Source: CAVSUZ01 sp963795415
Lineage (GTDB): Bacteria; Pseudomonadota; Alphaproteobacteria; Acetobacterales; Acetobacteraceae
NCBI GenBank assembly: GCA_963795415.1
Contig: CAWCHQ010000001.1
Coordinates: 1,302,001 to 1,366,000 of the forward strand
Reading direction: 5' to 3'
Length of the DNA stretch: 64,000 nucleotides
Shown here piece by piece: positions 41,787 to 50,621 of this stretch. The position numbers and the translations under genes are program-made. Position 1 is the stretch's first letter. Each line of letters begins with the position of its first letter. The notes beneath the pieces are model-generated. The model did not search any database and was not told the DNA's origin. It saw only the letters and a list, made by a program, of their open reading frames with translations.

Positions 41787-43364
41787 ATGATGTATTTCAG
41801 CCGCCTGAAGAGCGCCCTGGTTCTGGGTGCGTGCCTTCTGGGCGTCCTTTTATGCCTGCCGAATATGGGCGCCAATCCCACGGGGTGGCTGCCGTGGCGG
41901 CAGGTCCACCTGGGTCTCGACCTGCAAGGCGGCAGCTATCTGCTCATGCAGGTCGATATGAGCGCCGTGATCAAACAGCGCCTGAACGGGCTGGTGGATT
42001 CCGCCCGGCAGGCGCTGGCGCAAAAGCAGCTTTTCTACAAGCGACTGCAAGCTCAGGCGGCACAGAACCGCGTTCTGATCGAGTTGCAGGACCCGGCACG
42101 GACGCAGGACGCGATTGCGGCTCTGCAGCCGCTGGTCTCGCGCGAGGGCCCGATGAACACGCCGGATCTGAACATCACCTCGGCGGCGCCGGGACAGATC
42201 ACGGTCACTTTGTCACCCGTGGCGCTGCATGACCGCGCGGTCGCCGCTGTCCAGCAATCCATCGACATCGTCCGGCGGCGCATCGATGCGACCGGGGTGG
42301 CCGATGCCCAGGTAAGTCCGCAAGGCGATTCGCGGATCGTGGTGCAGCTTCCGGGCGTAGGCGACCCAGACCGGATCAAGCAACTGCTGGGCACCACGGC
42401 GCACATGACATTCCAGCTTGTCGACGAGACAGCCGATCCGGCCTCCGGCACCCCGCCACCCCCCGGCGTCAGCTATCTGCCGATGGAGGAAAACCCGAAC
42501 CAGAAGATCGCGGTCTATGACCGGGTGGATGTGGACGGCGGTGATCTGACGGACGCGCGGGCGGGGAACGATTCGCAGACCGGGCAGTGGGTGGTGAATT
42601 TCACCTTCAACTCGGTCGGCGCCCGGCGGTTCGGCGACGTGACGCGGGCGAATGTGGGCCGGCGCTTCGCCATCGTGCTGGACAATAAGGTGATCAGCGC
42701 TCCGGTGATCCGCGAGCCGATCCTGGGCGGGCGCGGTCAGATCAGCGGCAATTTCACCCCGGCCTCGGCCTCTGACCTTGCTTTGCTGCTGCGGGCTGGC
42801 GCGTTGCCGGCGCCGCTGACCGTGGTGGAGCAGAACAGCGTCGGGCCCGAACTGGGTGCGGATTCCATTCGCTCCGGCGCCATCGCGCTTGGCGTCGGCT
42901 TCCTGCTCGTCGTGGCCTTCATGGGGTTCTTCTACGGTCTGCTGGGCTGGGTCGCGAATATCTGCCTGGTGGTGAACCTGGTTTTGATGCTGGCGATCAT
43001 GTCTTTGCTGCAGGCCACGCTGACCCTGCCGGGCATGGCGGGCATCCTGCTCACGCTGGGGATGGCGGTGGATGCCAATATCCTGATCAATGAGCGGATA
43101 CGCGAGGAGCAGCGCAACGGCCGGCCGCCTCTGGCCGCGCTCGAGCATGGATTTCAGCGAGCTTACCGGACCATTTTCGATTCGAATGCGACTGCCTTCC
43201 TGGCGCACGTGATGCTGTTCATCTTCGGCTCGGGCCCTGTGCGCGGGTTTGCCGTGACCATTACCGTCGGCATTGCCACCAGCCTGTTCACCGCCTGGCT
43301 GCTGACGCGCCTGCTTGTATCGCGCTGGTATATCGCCACGCGCCCCCGTCTTTTGCCGGTCTGA
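41787..43364 (+). CDS. secD: Protein translocase subunit SecD
   Basis: A 525-residue inner-membrane protein that, with SecF, uses the proton gradient to help pull exported proteins across the membrane. The N-terminal helix and LGLDLQGGSYLLMQVD, the periplasmic domains (ISAPVIREPILGGRGQISGNFT), and the RND-type membrane part (FLLVVAFMGFFYGLLGWVANICLVVNL, GMAVDANILINERIREE, RTIFDSNATAFLAHVML) are all present. The ATG at 41787 and the next at 41790 are both possible. secF follows 5 bases later. The usual upstream neighbour yajC is absent; IS remnants stand there instead. Confidence 0.95.
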   Translation: MMYFSRLKSALVLGACLLGVLLCLPNMGANPTGWLPWRQVHLGLDLQGGSYLLMQVDMSAVIKQRLNGLVDSARQALAQKQLFYKRLQAQAAQNRVLIELQDPARTQDAIAALQPLVSREGPMNTPDLNITSAAPGQITVTLSPVALHDRAVAAVQQSIDIVRRRIDATGVADAQVSPQGDSRIVVQLPGVGDPDRIKQLLGTTAHMTFQLVDETADPASGTPPPPGVSYLPMEENPNQKIAVYDRVDVDGGDLTDARAGNDSQTGQWVVNFTFNSVGARRFGDVTRANVGRRFAIVLDNKVISAPVIREPILGGRGQISGNFTPASASDLALLLRAGALPAPLTVVEQNSVGPELGADSIRSGAIALGVGFLLVVAFMGFFYGLLGWVANICLVVNLVLMLAIMSLLQATLTLPGMAGILLTLGMAVDANILINERIREEQRNGRPPLAALEHGFQRAYRTIFDSNATAFLAHVMLFIFGSGPVRGFAVTITVGIATSLFTAWLLTRLLVSRWYIATRPRLLPV

Positions 43365-43369
43365 CCGCC

Positions 43370-44419
43370 ATGTTCAGCTTTTTGTTCCGCCCGCATCTCC
43401 GCCTGGTTCCGGACGGCACGCGCATTCAGTTCATGCGCGGGCGGTTCATGGGGCTGCTGACCTCGGCGGTCCTGTCCACCGCTTCGATCATCCTGTTCAT
43501 CCATCCGGGATTGCATCTGGGCATCGACTTCTCGGGCGGCATCGTTATGGAGGTCCGCACCCCGGGCCCTGCCGATTTCGGCCAGATCCGCGCGGGTCTG
43601 GCAGCGGAGAATGTGCCGCAGCAGGGGGTGCAGCGGTTCGGCGCGGCGGATGAGGTACTGATACGGCTCGGCACTCAGCCGACCGCGGCCGCGACCGACG
43701 CGATGGTGAACAAGGTCAAGGCCGCGCTGGACAAGACTGAGCCCGGCAGCAAGGTGCTGCGAACGGACGCGATCGGCGCCTCGGTTTCCGCACAACTGTT
43801 GCAGAACGGGATCCTGGCGCTGGTCGTGAGCCTGGCGATGATCCTGGTCTATATCTGGTTCCGCTTCGAGTGGGAGTTCGCGGTCGGCGCCGTGGTGACC
43901 CTGGTGCTGGACATTACCAAGGCCGTGGGATTCCTGGTGATCACGCGGTTCGACTTTGATCTGGTAATGGTCGCCGCGATCCTGACGATCCTGGGCTATT
44001 CCACCAACGACAAGGTCGTGGTGTACGACCGGGTGCGGGAAAACCTGCGCAAATACAAGACGATGCCGCTGCGCGAGCTGATTGACCTGTCGATCAACGA
44101 GACGCTGAGCAGGACCCTTGGCACGTCGATGACGCTGTTTCTGGCGGCGCTGCCGCTGGCGTTGTTCGGACCGCGATCTATCTCGGATTTCGCGTGGGTG
44201 ATGCTGTTCGGGATCGTGGTGGGCACGTCGAGTTCGATCTTCATCGCGGCGCCGATCCTGCTGCTGCTGGGCGAGGGGCGGTTGCGGCGGGATTCGGCAG
44301 CGCCGGTTGCGGCAAAGGGGAAGGCGGGGCCGCCAGTGGGAGGGCCGCCGCCGAAGGCGGCTGCCGCGAAACCGAAAGCGCCGGCGGGGCCGGCAAAGGC
44401 GGTGGTGCGACGGCCCTGA
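43370..44419 (+). CDS. secF: Protein translocase subunit SecF
   Basis: A 349-residue partner of SecD. Typical features are the N-terminal helix, LGIDFSGGIVMEVRTPGPADFGQIR in the periplasmic domain, and the membrane domain VVSLAMILVYIWFRFEWEFAVGAVVTLVLD, ILGYSTNDKVVVYDRVRENLRKY, NETLSRTLGTSMTLFLAALPL. The C-terminal 50 residues are an Ala/Pro/Lys-rich tail (AAKGKAGPPVGGPPPKAAAAKPK) longer than in most SecF proteins. It converges on the racemase gene with a one-base gap. Confidence 0.95.
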   Translation: MFSFLFRPHLRLVPDGTRIQFMRGRFMGLLTSAVLSTASIILFIHPGLHLGIDFSGGIVMEVRTPGPADFGQIRAGLAAENVPQQGVQRFGAADEVLIRLGTQPTAAATDAMVNKVKAALDKTEPGSKVLRTDAIGASVSAQLLQNGILALVVSLAMILVYIWFRFEWEFAVGAVVTLVLDITKAVGFLVITRFDFDLVMVAAILTILGYSTNDKVVVYDRVRENLRKYKTMPLRELIDLSINETLSRTLGTSMTLFLAALPLALFGPRSISDFAWVMLFGIVVGTSSSIFIAAPILLLLGEGRLRRDSAAPVAAKGKAGPPVGGPPPKAAAAKPKAPAGPAKAVVRRP

Positions 44420-44420
44420 C

Positions 44421-45128
44421 TTAGGGTTTTGCCCAGGCAATTGCCCCCCGGGCCAGGGCGTCGATCGTGTCGATCAGCGGAACGCCAAGCGTATGCGCCG
44501 GCCCGGCCTGGATGCCGAGCGGTATTTCAGTGCAGCCGAGGACGATCGCGGTGGCACCCTGCCGGGCGAGGGAGCGAACGGTTTCCGCCAGGGGTTCGTA
44601 GGATTCGGCGACACGATTGGCCTTGATCAGGGCTATTGCCGGGGACACGAGGCGGCCCATCTGATCGTGGTCCGGAACAATGCAGGTCCAGCCCTGGGCC
44701 TCCAGCCTGTCCTGGTAGAGGCGCATCGCGAGGGTCGCCCCGGTACCCATGACGCCGATCCGGCCGGGCCGGATGCCCTGGCGCTGCAGGTCGGCGGCGG
44801 CGGCGGCGACGATATGAAGGATCGGGCAGCCGGCCTCGACCTGCATTTCGTCGAACCAGCCGTGGGCGGTGTTGCAGGGGATGGCGATGGCCTGCGCTCC
44901 AGCCTGTCGAAGGCCGCGAATGCCGCGGAGAAGCCAGGGAAGCGGATCGTCGCCGCCCGCGAGTTTGCCCCGGGTGCGGTCCGGTACGCGGGGATCGGAC
45001 CAGAGGATGGTGGGGATGTGGTCCTGGTCGCGCTCGGCCGGGGTGAGCAGGGTGAGGCGGAGCATGAACTGGGCGGAGGCGAGGGGGCCCATGCCGCCGA
45101 GCACGCCAAGGGTGCGGGTGGGGGTCAT
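44421..45128 (-). CDS. Aspartate/glutamate racemase family protein
   Basis: A 235-residue two-cysteine racemase. Cys85 in IAIPCNTAHGW and Cys199 in IVLGCTEIPL are the acid/base pair; the N-terminus TLGVLGGMGPLASAQFM is the aspartate racemase signature. It should interconvert D- and L-aspartate (or a close analogue). The start at 45128 gives this signature directly; a longer frame upstream runs through a tandem repeat and is not credible. It is the second member of the superfamily in the window, only distantly related to the protein at 28179. Confidence 0.88.
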   Translation of the reverse strand: MTPTRTLGVLGGMGPLASAQFMLRLTLLTPAERDQDHIPTILWSDPRVPDRTRGKLAGGDDPLPWLLRGIRGLRQAGAQAIAIPCNTAHGWFDEMQVEAGCPILHIVAAAAADLQRQGIRPGRIGVMGTGATLAMRLYQDRLEAQGWTCIVPDHDQMGRLVSPAIALIKANRVAESYEPLAETVRSLARQGATAIVLGCTEIPLGIQAGPAHTLGVPLIDTIDALARGAIAWAKP

Positions 45129-45151
45129 GGCGGGGTTATAATCCCGCAAGG

Positions 45152-45199
45152 ACGAATTCGTCCCAGCCATCCACCACGAATTCGTCCCAGCCATCCACC
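45152..45199. repeat. 24-bp tandem duplication
   Basis: The unit ACGAATTCGTCCCAGCCATC plus CACC occurs twice without a spacer (45152-45175 and 45176-45199). It lies 24 bases upstream of the racemase start, so it is in the promoter or leader region. The palindrome CGAATTCG is inside each unit. The stretch 45200-45380 beyond it shows no gene. Confidence 0.85.
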
Positions 45200-45379
45200 C
45201 ATTGCGAGAAACTGCCCTCGGAAGCCGCGAGCACCCGCGCTATGGCCGCGCGTCCGGATCGCGGGGGCGCACCATAAACTCGCATCCTGGGTCCGGCCCC
45301 GTGTCACATTCCTCCTTGGGCCACCCGAGCCGTAGGAGTGGCCAAGAAGGCTGCTCCTAAAGCAGCCCCTTCGTGGGCC

Positions 45380-45885
45380 TCCAAGCCAAGAAAGCGCCGG
45401 CGATCTGGCGGGGCGTCTTAGGCTGCGTAGTCCGCCGCCACGTCAGGCACTTGCCTTCCCCGCCTTGCATGGCGCGTTCGGCGCGTTGCGCGTCTTGGAT
45501 GCCGAGCTTGGAGCGGTTGTTGTAACGGAAGGTGAACTCGTCCAGATAGCGTTGCCAGATAGCGTTGTAGGTGTTGCTCGCCACAGTGCTGATACACGCC
45601 GATCATGCCGCGCTTTAGGACGCCGAAATGGCCTTCAACGGTGTTCGTGGTCACGTCACCACGGGCATATTCCTTGGCGGAGTGATTGACCGTCTCGTGT
45701 CGATCAAACTCCTCGCCAATCTCGACATACAGCTTGCTTTCATTGGCATGTAGGCGGCTCTGGCGATCCGCGTTGCGCACGATGGCTTCGCGGATGTTCG
45801 TGGCCGTCACGACCGGCACCGACATCGCGCGGGCCTCTCCGCCGCGCTCCACCAAGGCGAAGATGGGGCGCTTCTCCGTCACCCC
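45380..45885 (-). pseudogene. IS1595-family (ISXO2-like) transposase remnant with a 13-bp duplication
   Basis: The minus strand encodes the C-terminal half of an ISXO2-like DDE transposase: IFALVERGGEARAMSVPVVTATNIREAI, DRHETVNHSAKEYARGDVTTNTVEGHFGVLKRGMIGVYQHCGEQHLQRY. At that point a 13-bp tandem duplication (45542-45554 and 45555-45567) throws the frame; the true continuation RYLDEFTFRYNNRSKLGIQDAQRAERAM is in the next frame. The N-terminal zinc-ribbon part is missing at 45885. The duplication, not a homopolymer indel, shows genuine mutational decay. Confidence 0.85.
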
Positions 45886-45889
45886 TTCT

Positions 45890-46448
45890 CAAACTCCGCG
45901 CCCGTGGGGCCGCCCCATCCCCCTCTCCCAGGCCCCGCTGAAGCAGCACTGAATCCAGCCAGCGTCCGTGCTTGTAGCCAACCGAACGCAGTGTCCCGGC
46001 CAGCCGAAATCCATGCCGCTCGTGCAATCGGATCGAGCCCACGCTCGCGCTGTCCCCCACCGCCGCGATCCTCTGCCGGAAGTCCGCCACCTCGCAGGCC
46101 GCAATCAGCGCGGACAGCAGCCGCTACCCGAGCCCTGAACGGGTCGCGTCGGGCCGGACATAGATCGAAATCCTCGACCGTATTCCCGTAAGCCATGCGC
46201 GGGCGGTAAGGCCCCGCATAGGCATAACCCAGAACCTTCCCGCGGCCGGCGGCCACCAGATACGGATAGCCCTGCGCCGCAAGCGCGGACCGCCGCCGTT
46301 CCATTTCCGCCTGGGCGGGCGGCTCGATCTCGAACGATGCCGTCCCGCGCAGCACGTGATGGCCGTAGATCGCGGTTATCGCCGCTATATCCGCGGCCTC
46401 GGCCGGGCAGATGACAACTCGGAAACGGACGAACTCGGGTCGGATCAT
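45890..46448 (-). pseudogene. GNAT N-acetyltransferase (phosphinothricin-acetyltransferase-like), decayed
   Basis: The start region MIRPEFVRFRVVICPAEAADIAAITAIYGHHVLRGTASFE and AAGRGKVLGYAYAGPYRPRMAYGNTVED are intact in one frame. The expected continuation IYVRPDATRSGLG is in another frame, runs into a TAG at 46124-46126, and resumes with RLLSALIAACEVADFRQRIAAVGDSASVGSIRLHERHGFRLAGTLRSVGYKHGRWLD. So one frameshift and one nonsense codon separate parts of a normal MddA/Pat-type acetyltransferase. It is divergent from a LysR gene and next to the IS1595 remnant. Confidence 0.78.
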
Positions 46449-46525
46449 GTGGCCCATGCTCTTCCCCGGGCGGCACCCGGCAAAGAAAAATATCCGGACG
46501 CGACGCATCCAGATAAATGATGCTT

Positions 46526-47431
46526 ATGACGGGCCAGCCGACGCTTCGCCAGCTCCGCACATTCATCGCCGCCATCGAGACCGGCAGCGTTACCGAGGGC
46601 GCCCGCTCCCTGAACCTCACCCAACCCGCCGCCAGCCAGCAACTTCGCGAACTGGAACGCATCCTCCGGCTGCGGCTCCTGGAACGCGCGGATGGCCGGA
46701 TCATTCCCACGGCGGCCGGATCGGCCATCCTCGATGCCGCGCGCCGGACCGAAGCCGCCGCCGCCGAAATCACCTCGCTCGCCGCCGCCTTCCGCAGCGG
46801 CGAAACCGGGCGCATCCGCCTCGGCACCGGTGCAACTGCCTGCATCTTCCTGCTCCCGTCCATTCTTGCCGCGGCTAGGCAGCGTATGCCCGGGCTGGAG
46901 ATCATCGTCCTCACCGGGAACTCCCCGGACATCATCGGCCGTATCGCGGGCGGCAGCCTGGACGCCGGCCTGGTAACCATGCCCAGGCGAATCAGCCGCG
47001 CTCTGCATCACGAACCCGTCTTGCATGATCCTCTCCTCGCCCTGCTCCGCGAGGGCTCGACTGCCGCCGGCACCCTTACTCCTGCGGCTCTCGCCGCCAT
47101 GCCGCTGATCCTGTTCGAACCCGGTGGTGACACGCGCGGCATTGTGGACGAGTGGTTCCGCAAGGCTGGCCTGATGCCCCGCCCGATTATGGAGCTGGGT
47201 AGTGTCGAGGCCATCAAGGTTCTGGTCGCCAGCGGCCTTGGCGCTTCCGTCCTGCCATCTCTCTCCCTTCGCCAGCCGATACAAGGGGCCGAAACACGCC
47301 TGCTCCGCCCCAAGGTGTCCCGCGAGCTTGGCCTGCTCATGCGCAAGGAGAAGCTGTTGGATCGGGGCTTGCGCGTGCTTATCGAGGCATTTCGAGCGAG
47401 AGCGCGCGAGCCGGCACGTCGGAGCGCGTGA
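46526..47431 (+). CDS. LysR family transcriptional regulator
   Basis: A 301-residue LTTR. The N-terminal winged HTH is clear (LRQLRTFIAAIETGSVTEGARSLNLTQPAASQQLRELERILRLRLLERADG), followed by the periplasmic-binding-like effector domain (TGRIRLGTGATACIFLLPSILAAARQRMPGLEI, ASGLGASVLPSL). It is divergent from the acetyltransferase, with about 80 bases between them, the classical layout for LysR control of the neighbouring gene; that target is now broken. The start at 46526 is preferred to 46517. Confidence 0.9.
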   Translation: MTGQPTLRQLRTFIAAIETGSVTEGARSLNLTQPAASQQLRELERILRLRLLERADGRIIPTAAGSAILDAARRTEAAAAEITSLAAAFRSGETGRIRLGTGATACIFLLPSILAAARQRMPGLEIIVLTGNSPDIIGRIAGGSLDAGLVTMPRRISRALHHEPVLHDPLLALLREGSTAAGTLTPAALAAMPLILFEPGGDTRGIVDEWFRKAGLMPRPIMELGSVEAIKVLVASGLGASVLPSLSLRQPIQGAETRLLRPKVSRELGLLMRKEKLLDRGLRVLIEAFRARAREPARRSA

Positions 47432-47454
47432 ATCTCGCACTTGATCAAAGACAT

Positions 47455-47490
47455 AGAGCATTTCAGGCTGACACGGTCAGCGTGAAACTC
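47455..47490. repeat. Palindromic dispersed repeat (TTTCAGG...GTGAAAC type), copy 2
   Basis: TTTCAGG-CTGAC-ACG-GTCAG-CGTGAAAC is an inverted repeat related to 29535-29579. It lies just behind the LysR gene and could serve as its transcript end. Confidence 0.6.
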
Positions 47491-48045
47491 CTCGAGGCCC
47501 GCCTGATGTTTGCCGATGCGTCAAAGATCCCGACAACAGAGCCATACCGCCCCCAAACCTCTGTCGCGCGGAACCTGAAGAGCCTTCGTCAGCGCTGCCA
47601 TCTGCTTCACAGTGATCTGTTCCTTGGATTCTGCGCGCCATCTCACGTCGGCGATGATGCAAGGGAGGTTGCTCGGAAGGCGAAGACCGACCGGCCTCAC
47701 CATTCGTGCTCATGCGTGCCTTCACGGTGCGACGGTCGGCAGCGGAGACGAAGTAGCGTGAACCGGCGGGTGTTTCAGTCCCCGTACGGCAGTGAGGTCG
47801 CCAAAGCGGCTTCTCAGACTGCGGAATCCGATGAAGGCACTTGGCTTACCACCGGGTTGATCGAGGCGATTGCCCGTTGCGCGGTTCCAATCCGAGGCCA
47901 TTTGCACGGATCTTCGCCAGGAGCGCACTCGTTGCGCATCGCAACGTCGAATTTGATTGCACCCCCTGCCCGGACGGCTCAGCATTGAACATAGGCGTTT
48001 GAGGGGACTGCTCTATATCTTGGCCGAAGCCGATGAGGTCGTTAC
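47491..48045. other. 555 bases without a recognisable gene
   Basis: Open frames exist on both strands (minus 47722-47985 and 47521-47703, plus 47428-47988) but none shows a known domain or consistent codon use. The minus-strand text FIGFRSLRSRFGDLTAVRGLKHPPVH followed by WRAESKEQITVKQMAALTKAL could be the residue of a lost gene. The stretch is AT-richer than most of the window. Confidence 0.4.
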
Positions 48046-48876
48046 ATGCGCATATTTACATTAGGTTCTGACCGGCTAACGTTGAGCGTAGGTCTGTGTC
48101 TGTCATTATTGGTAGTAGGTTCAGTTTCAGGAATGGCGGACAATGTCCGGCCCGGGCAGCCTGCACACGACGGCACCGACACCTATACGATTGATGGCCT
48201 CGCTGTCGTGGGCGGCAAGGTCGTCCGTCAAAAGGTTACAGTGGCTGTTCCGATCTTGAAGAGCGATACTCCTAAATCGAAGGCTGAGAAGATCGATGCC
48301 GCAGTAACTGCTGCCGGTTTCGCTTCCGTGGTTTTGGGAGCTAACGGGCTGTCACCGACAGTGGAGATATTTAAGGCGACGGTGCTTCAGAAGCATGATG
48401 GATCTGGGGAGGAGATTGCGATTTCGAAACCACTGCTTTCGGCGGGAGAGTCCGCTGTGGCGATAGTCGACCTGGAGGGGATGCTCAGCGGGGTAAACTC
48501 GAGCGGTAATTACTCCGTGTTTCACGCAGCGATCGGGTATGATGGCCTTCTAGATGAAGCCAATCTGACCTTCAAAGATCTCACCACCCCTACGACGGCA
48601 GCGGTGCTTACAGACTTTTTCGAGCAGCTCCTGCCAGGGCTTCCCATTTCGCAAAGATCACTGCTTAGCCTTGATCTTGCCGATATCGAAATCACTTTCG
48701 CTTTACCGCCGGGCCGGACGAACTACTTCGTCGACACCTCTACAACTGATACGACCGCTTTCCCGTCCGGCGGATTTGTCAATGTTCCAGAACCCTCGAG
48801 CTTCATGCTACTTGGTTTCGGCTGCGCCTTAGTCGCGGCTGCTTGCCGCGGGTTTGTAAGACGGCATGTCCCTTAA
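48046..48876 (+). CDS. PEP-CTERM sorted exported protein
   Basis: A 276-residue protein with an N-terminal signal peptide (LTLSVGLCLSLLVVGSVSGMA) and a C-terminal sorting signal VPEPSSFMLLGFGCALVAAACRGFVRRHVP with the PEP motif, a hydrophobic helix and basic end. The middle part is beta-rich and of unknown function (DTYTIDGLAVVGGKVVRQKVTVAVPI). Exosortase would remove the C-terminus during export. Codon use is less GC-biased than in neighbouring housekeeping genes, suggesting recent acquisition. Its frame is intact, unlike the other two PEP-CTERM genes here. Confidence 0.85.
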   Translation: MRIFTLGSDRLTLSVGLCLSLLVVGSVSGMADNVRPGQPAHDGTDTYTIDGLAVVGGKVVRQKVTVAVPILKSDTPKSKAEKIDAAVTAAGFASVVLGANGLSPTVEIFKATVLQKHDGSGEEIAISKPLLSAGESAVAIVDLEGMLSGVNSSGNYSVFHAAIGYDGLLDEANLTFKDLTTPTTAAVLTDFFEQLLPGLPISQRSLLSLDLADIEITFALPPGRTNYFVDTSTTDTTAFPSGGFVNVPEPSSFMLLGFGCALVAAACRGFVRRHVP

Positions 48877-49133
48877 ACGAGCGCTAAAGCCTGAACGAAT
48901 AAAGACCGCCGCCGAAAAGGTCGATCATCATAACCCGCGCAGGCTTGGTGAAGGTGCCGTGCACGTCCGGACGCGCAGCACGCCGGCCGGATCTGCTTGA
49001 TGAAGTCGATATGCGGCAGCAAAGCCCGGCTGGGTCCGGTATGTGGGTTCAGGATGCCCATTTCCTTGCCAAGCTCCTCGCGCACAATGAGTATCGGCTC
49101 CAAAGTTCAGTGGTCCTCAACGGCGGGTCCACT
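48877..49133. other. Gap between two PEP-CTERM genes, possible decayed fragment
   Basis: No intact gene is seen. A minus-strand frame (EPILIVREELGKEMGILNPHTGPS...LPHIDFIKQI) and, in a neighbouring frame, TFTKPARVMMIDLFGGGLYSF have protein-like character and might be the remains of one gene, but I cannot identify it. Confidence 0.35.
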
Positions 49134-49890
49134 TCACTCCGTTCTAGCCGTAATTTTGTCTCGCTGTGGCCAATGAGAGAAGAACAAGGCTATCAGAGCT
49201 AGCGAAATCAGCCACATGCCGGGGCATTCCGGGATGGGCGATATGACGTCTCCTTCAACAGAGGATCCAGGTACGCTTAATTTTGTCGATCGTTTTTGAA
49301 AATCGAAAGAAGGTGAGCTTTGTCTTGCCGTCCTTTATACTGAAATCAATTTTGATGGTCGGAAGGCGATCCTTGCTAAACGTTCCATTCGTGCTCAAAT
49401 CATCTACGCTCACCTGACCGGTACTGTCCAATTGAGCAAGCCCCGTCAGCGTTAAACTCAGGGGAGTGGTGCCCTCAGTCGCGTCCGTCGTAACGGTAAA
49501 TGTCGTCCCCCCAGCCGCGGCAATGAATTGACCGGTCCCCCTTTCAGAATAGGTCTGGGTGGCCGCCGTGCCACTTGCGGTCCATGTAATCGAACCCGTC
49601 GTCTGGTAAAGAGATGTATCGCCAGTATAGGCGAGCGCGATCGTGCCGCCGGTCAGCGTCCCCTGCCAGCCGACCGACGTATCCATTGCGTTATAATTGT
49701 ATGTGAGAGTGGGACCCAGATCCTGCGTTATGCCGACGACGTCGGCATCCATGGACCAAGATTGTACTAGCAAAAGTGCAGCTTGGATAGGAATTACGTT
49801 AGCTCTAGCCATCCCGCACTGGGAAAGCAATGTGACCACGGGGATCAGCGTAGTCCAATTGTAGCGACCTCTTGCCCGTAAGTACCGCAT
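49134..49890 (-). pseudogene. PEP-CTERM-like exported protein with a frameshift before its sorting signal
   Basis: The frame starting MRYLRARGRYNWTTLIPVVTLLSQ encodes a signal peptide and a beta-rich body (GWQGTLTGGTIALAYTGDTSLYQTTGSITWTA) and stops at 49255-49257. In the next frame, directly beyond, is GDVISPIPECPGMWLISLALIALFFSHWPQR, which has the layout of a PEP-CTERM signal (IPEC in place of VPEP, a hydrophobic helix, basic end). A one-base shift near 49255 would join them. The gene is AT-rich compared with the window and converges on the intact PEP-CTERM gene. Confidence 0.6.
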
Positions 49891-50295
49891 TTGGTTCTCC
49901 TCCGTTCTACGTCACATTCCTGCCTCTGGCCTGTAGGTACTATACTCCGGATCGGTTCAAGACCCTCCATCAGGGATAGGGTCCATTGTTGCTTTGAACC
50001 TGGCCTCGCGCGGTTGACGGTTCAGCCGCGGCGCAGGGTTAGAGTTCGTGCGGTTCTGAAGCCAGGCCTCATGTTTGGCCCATGCACGGGGGAGCTTTTC
50101 CAGCCCGTTTCGGCTGCCACTGGAGCTATCTAAGCATCATTGCCGTTGCAGGAAAAGCCCCGAGTTTCATCAGCGTCTTGGTTGCAAGAATAAGAGAACA
50201 TCTCGAATCCAGCAAATTTTCCGCATGATAACGTCCTTATCATATCCCGCATGCGGACCGAGGGCTTGAGCTCACCACCATTCGGCCGATGCACG
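49891..50295. other. 400 bases with no recognisable gene
   Basis: Neither strand shows a frame with known domains. The region begins at the start of the minus-strand PEP-CTERM-like gene, so its promoter should be at the left end. Composition is mixed, with AT-rich patches near 50200-50240. Confidence 0.4.
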
Positions 50296-50299
50296 CAGC

Positions 50300-50570
50300 G
50301 GCATGGATTGAGCAGCCGCAGGAGAAGCAGGGGGGCGCCGGGTGTGAAGCAGCAGCTCGCCGCCGTCCGGATCCTGCTTGACTTGCTCATCACTGGCGAG
50401 GTGGCGCCGGCAAATCCCCCCGCCGCGGCGGGGCGCCGAAGCATGTAGTGAAGGCCCGGTAAGACGCCCGTGCTCGATGCCGCCGAGTGGCGCAAACTCA
50501 TCGACAACATACCGATCGAGACGGTGCGCGACCTCCGCGACAGCGCCTTGATCGCTACCCCCCCTTGAGC
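50300..50570 (+). pseudogene. Tyrosine recombinase (integrase) remnant
   Basis: Two plus-strand frames carry parts of one XerC-type integrase: GVKQQLAAVRILLDLLITGEVAPANPPAAA from the SAM-like core-binding domain, then, after a frame change near 50440, GKTPVLDAAEWRKLIDNIPIETVRDLRDSALIAT from the start of the catalytic domain. The catalytic Arg, His and Tyr region is absent. It marks an old integration event next to the molybdenum hydroxylase gene. Confidence 0.8.
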
Positions 50571-50621
50571 ACCCCCCCGCATCGCACAAGACTGTAGCCA
50601 CAACACAGATCGGATCGGCTC

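Noticed and set aside
43163..44440. A 425-residue antisense frame over secF
   Set aside because: secF is certain on the plus strand and the antisense text is Arg/Gln-rich without motifs.
47491..48045. Integrase or regulator encoded on the minus strand between the LysR and PEP-CTERM genes
   Set aside because: The frames have no motif I can name; listed only as an unidentified stretch.
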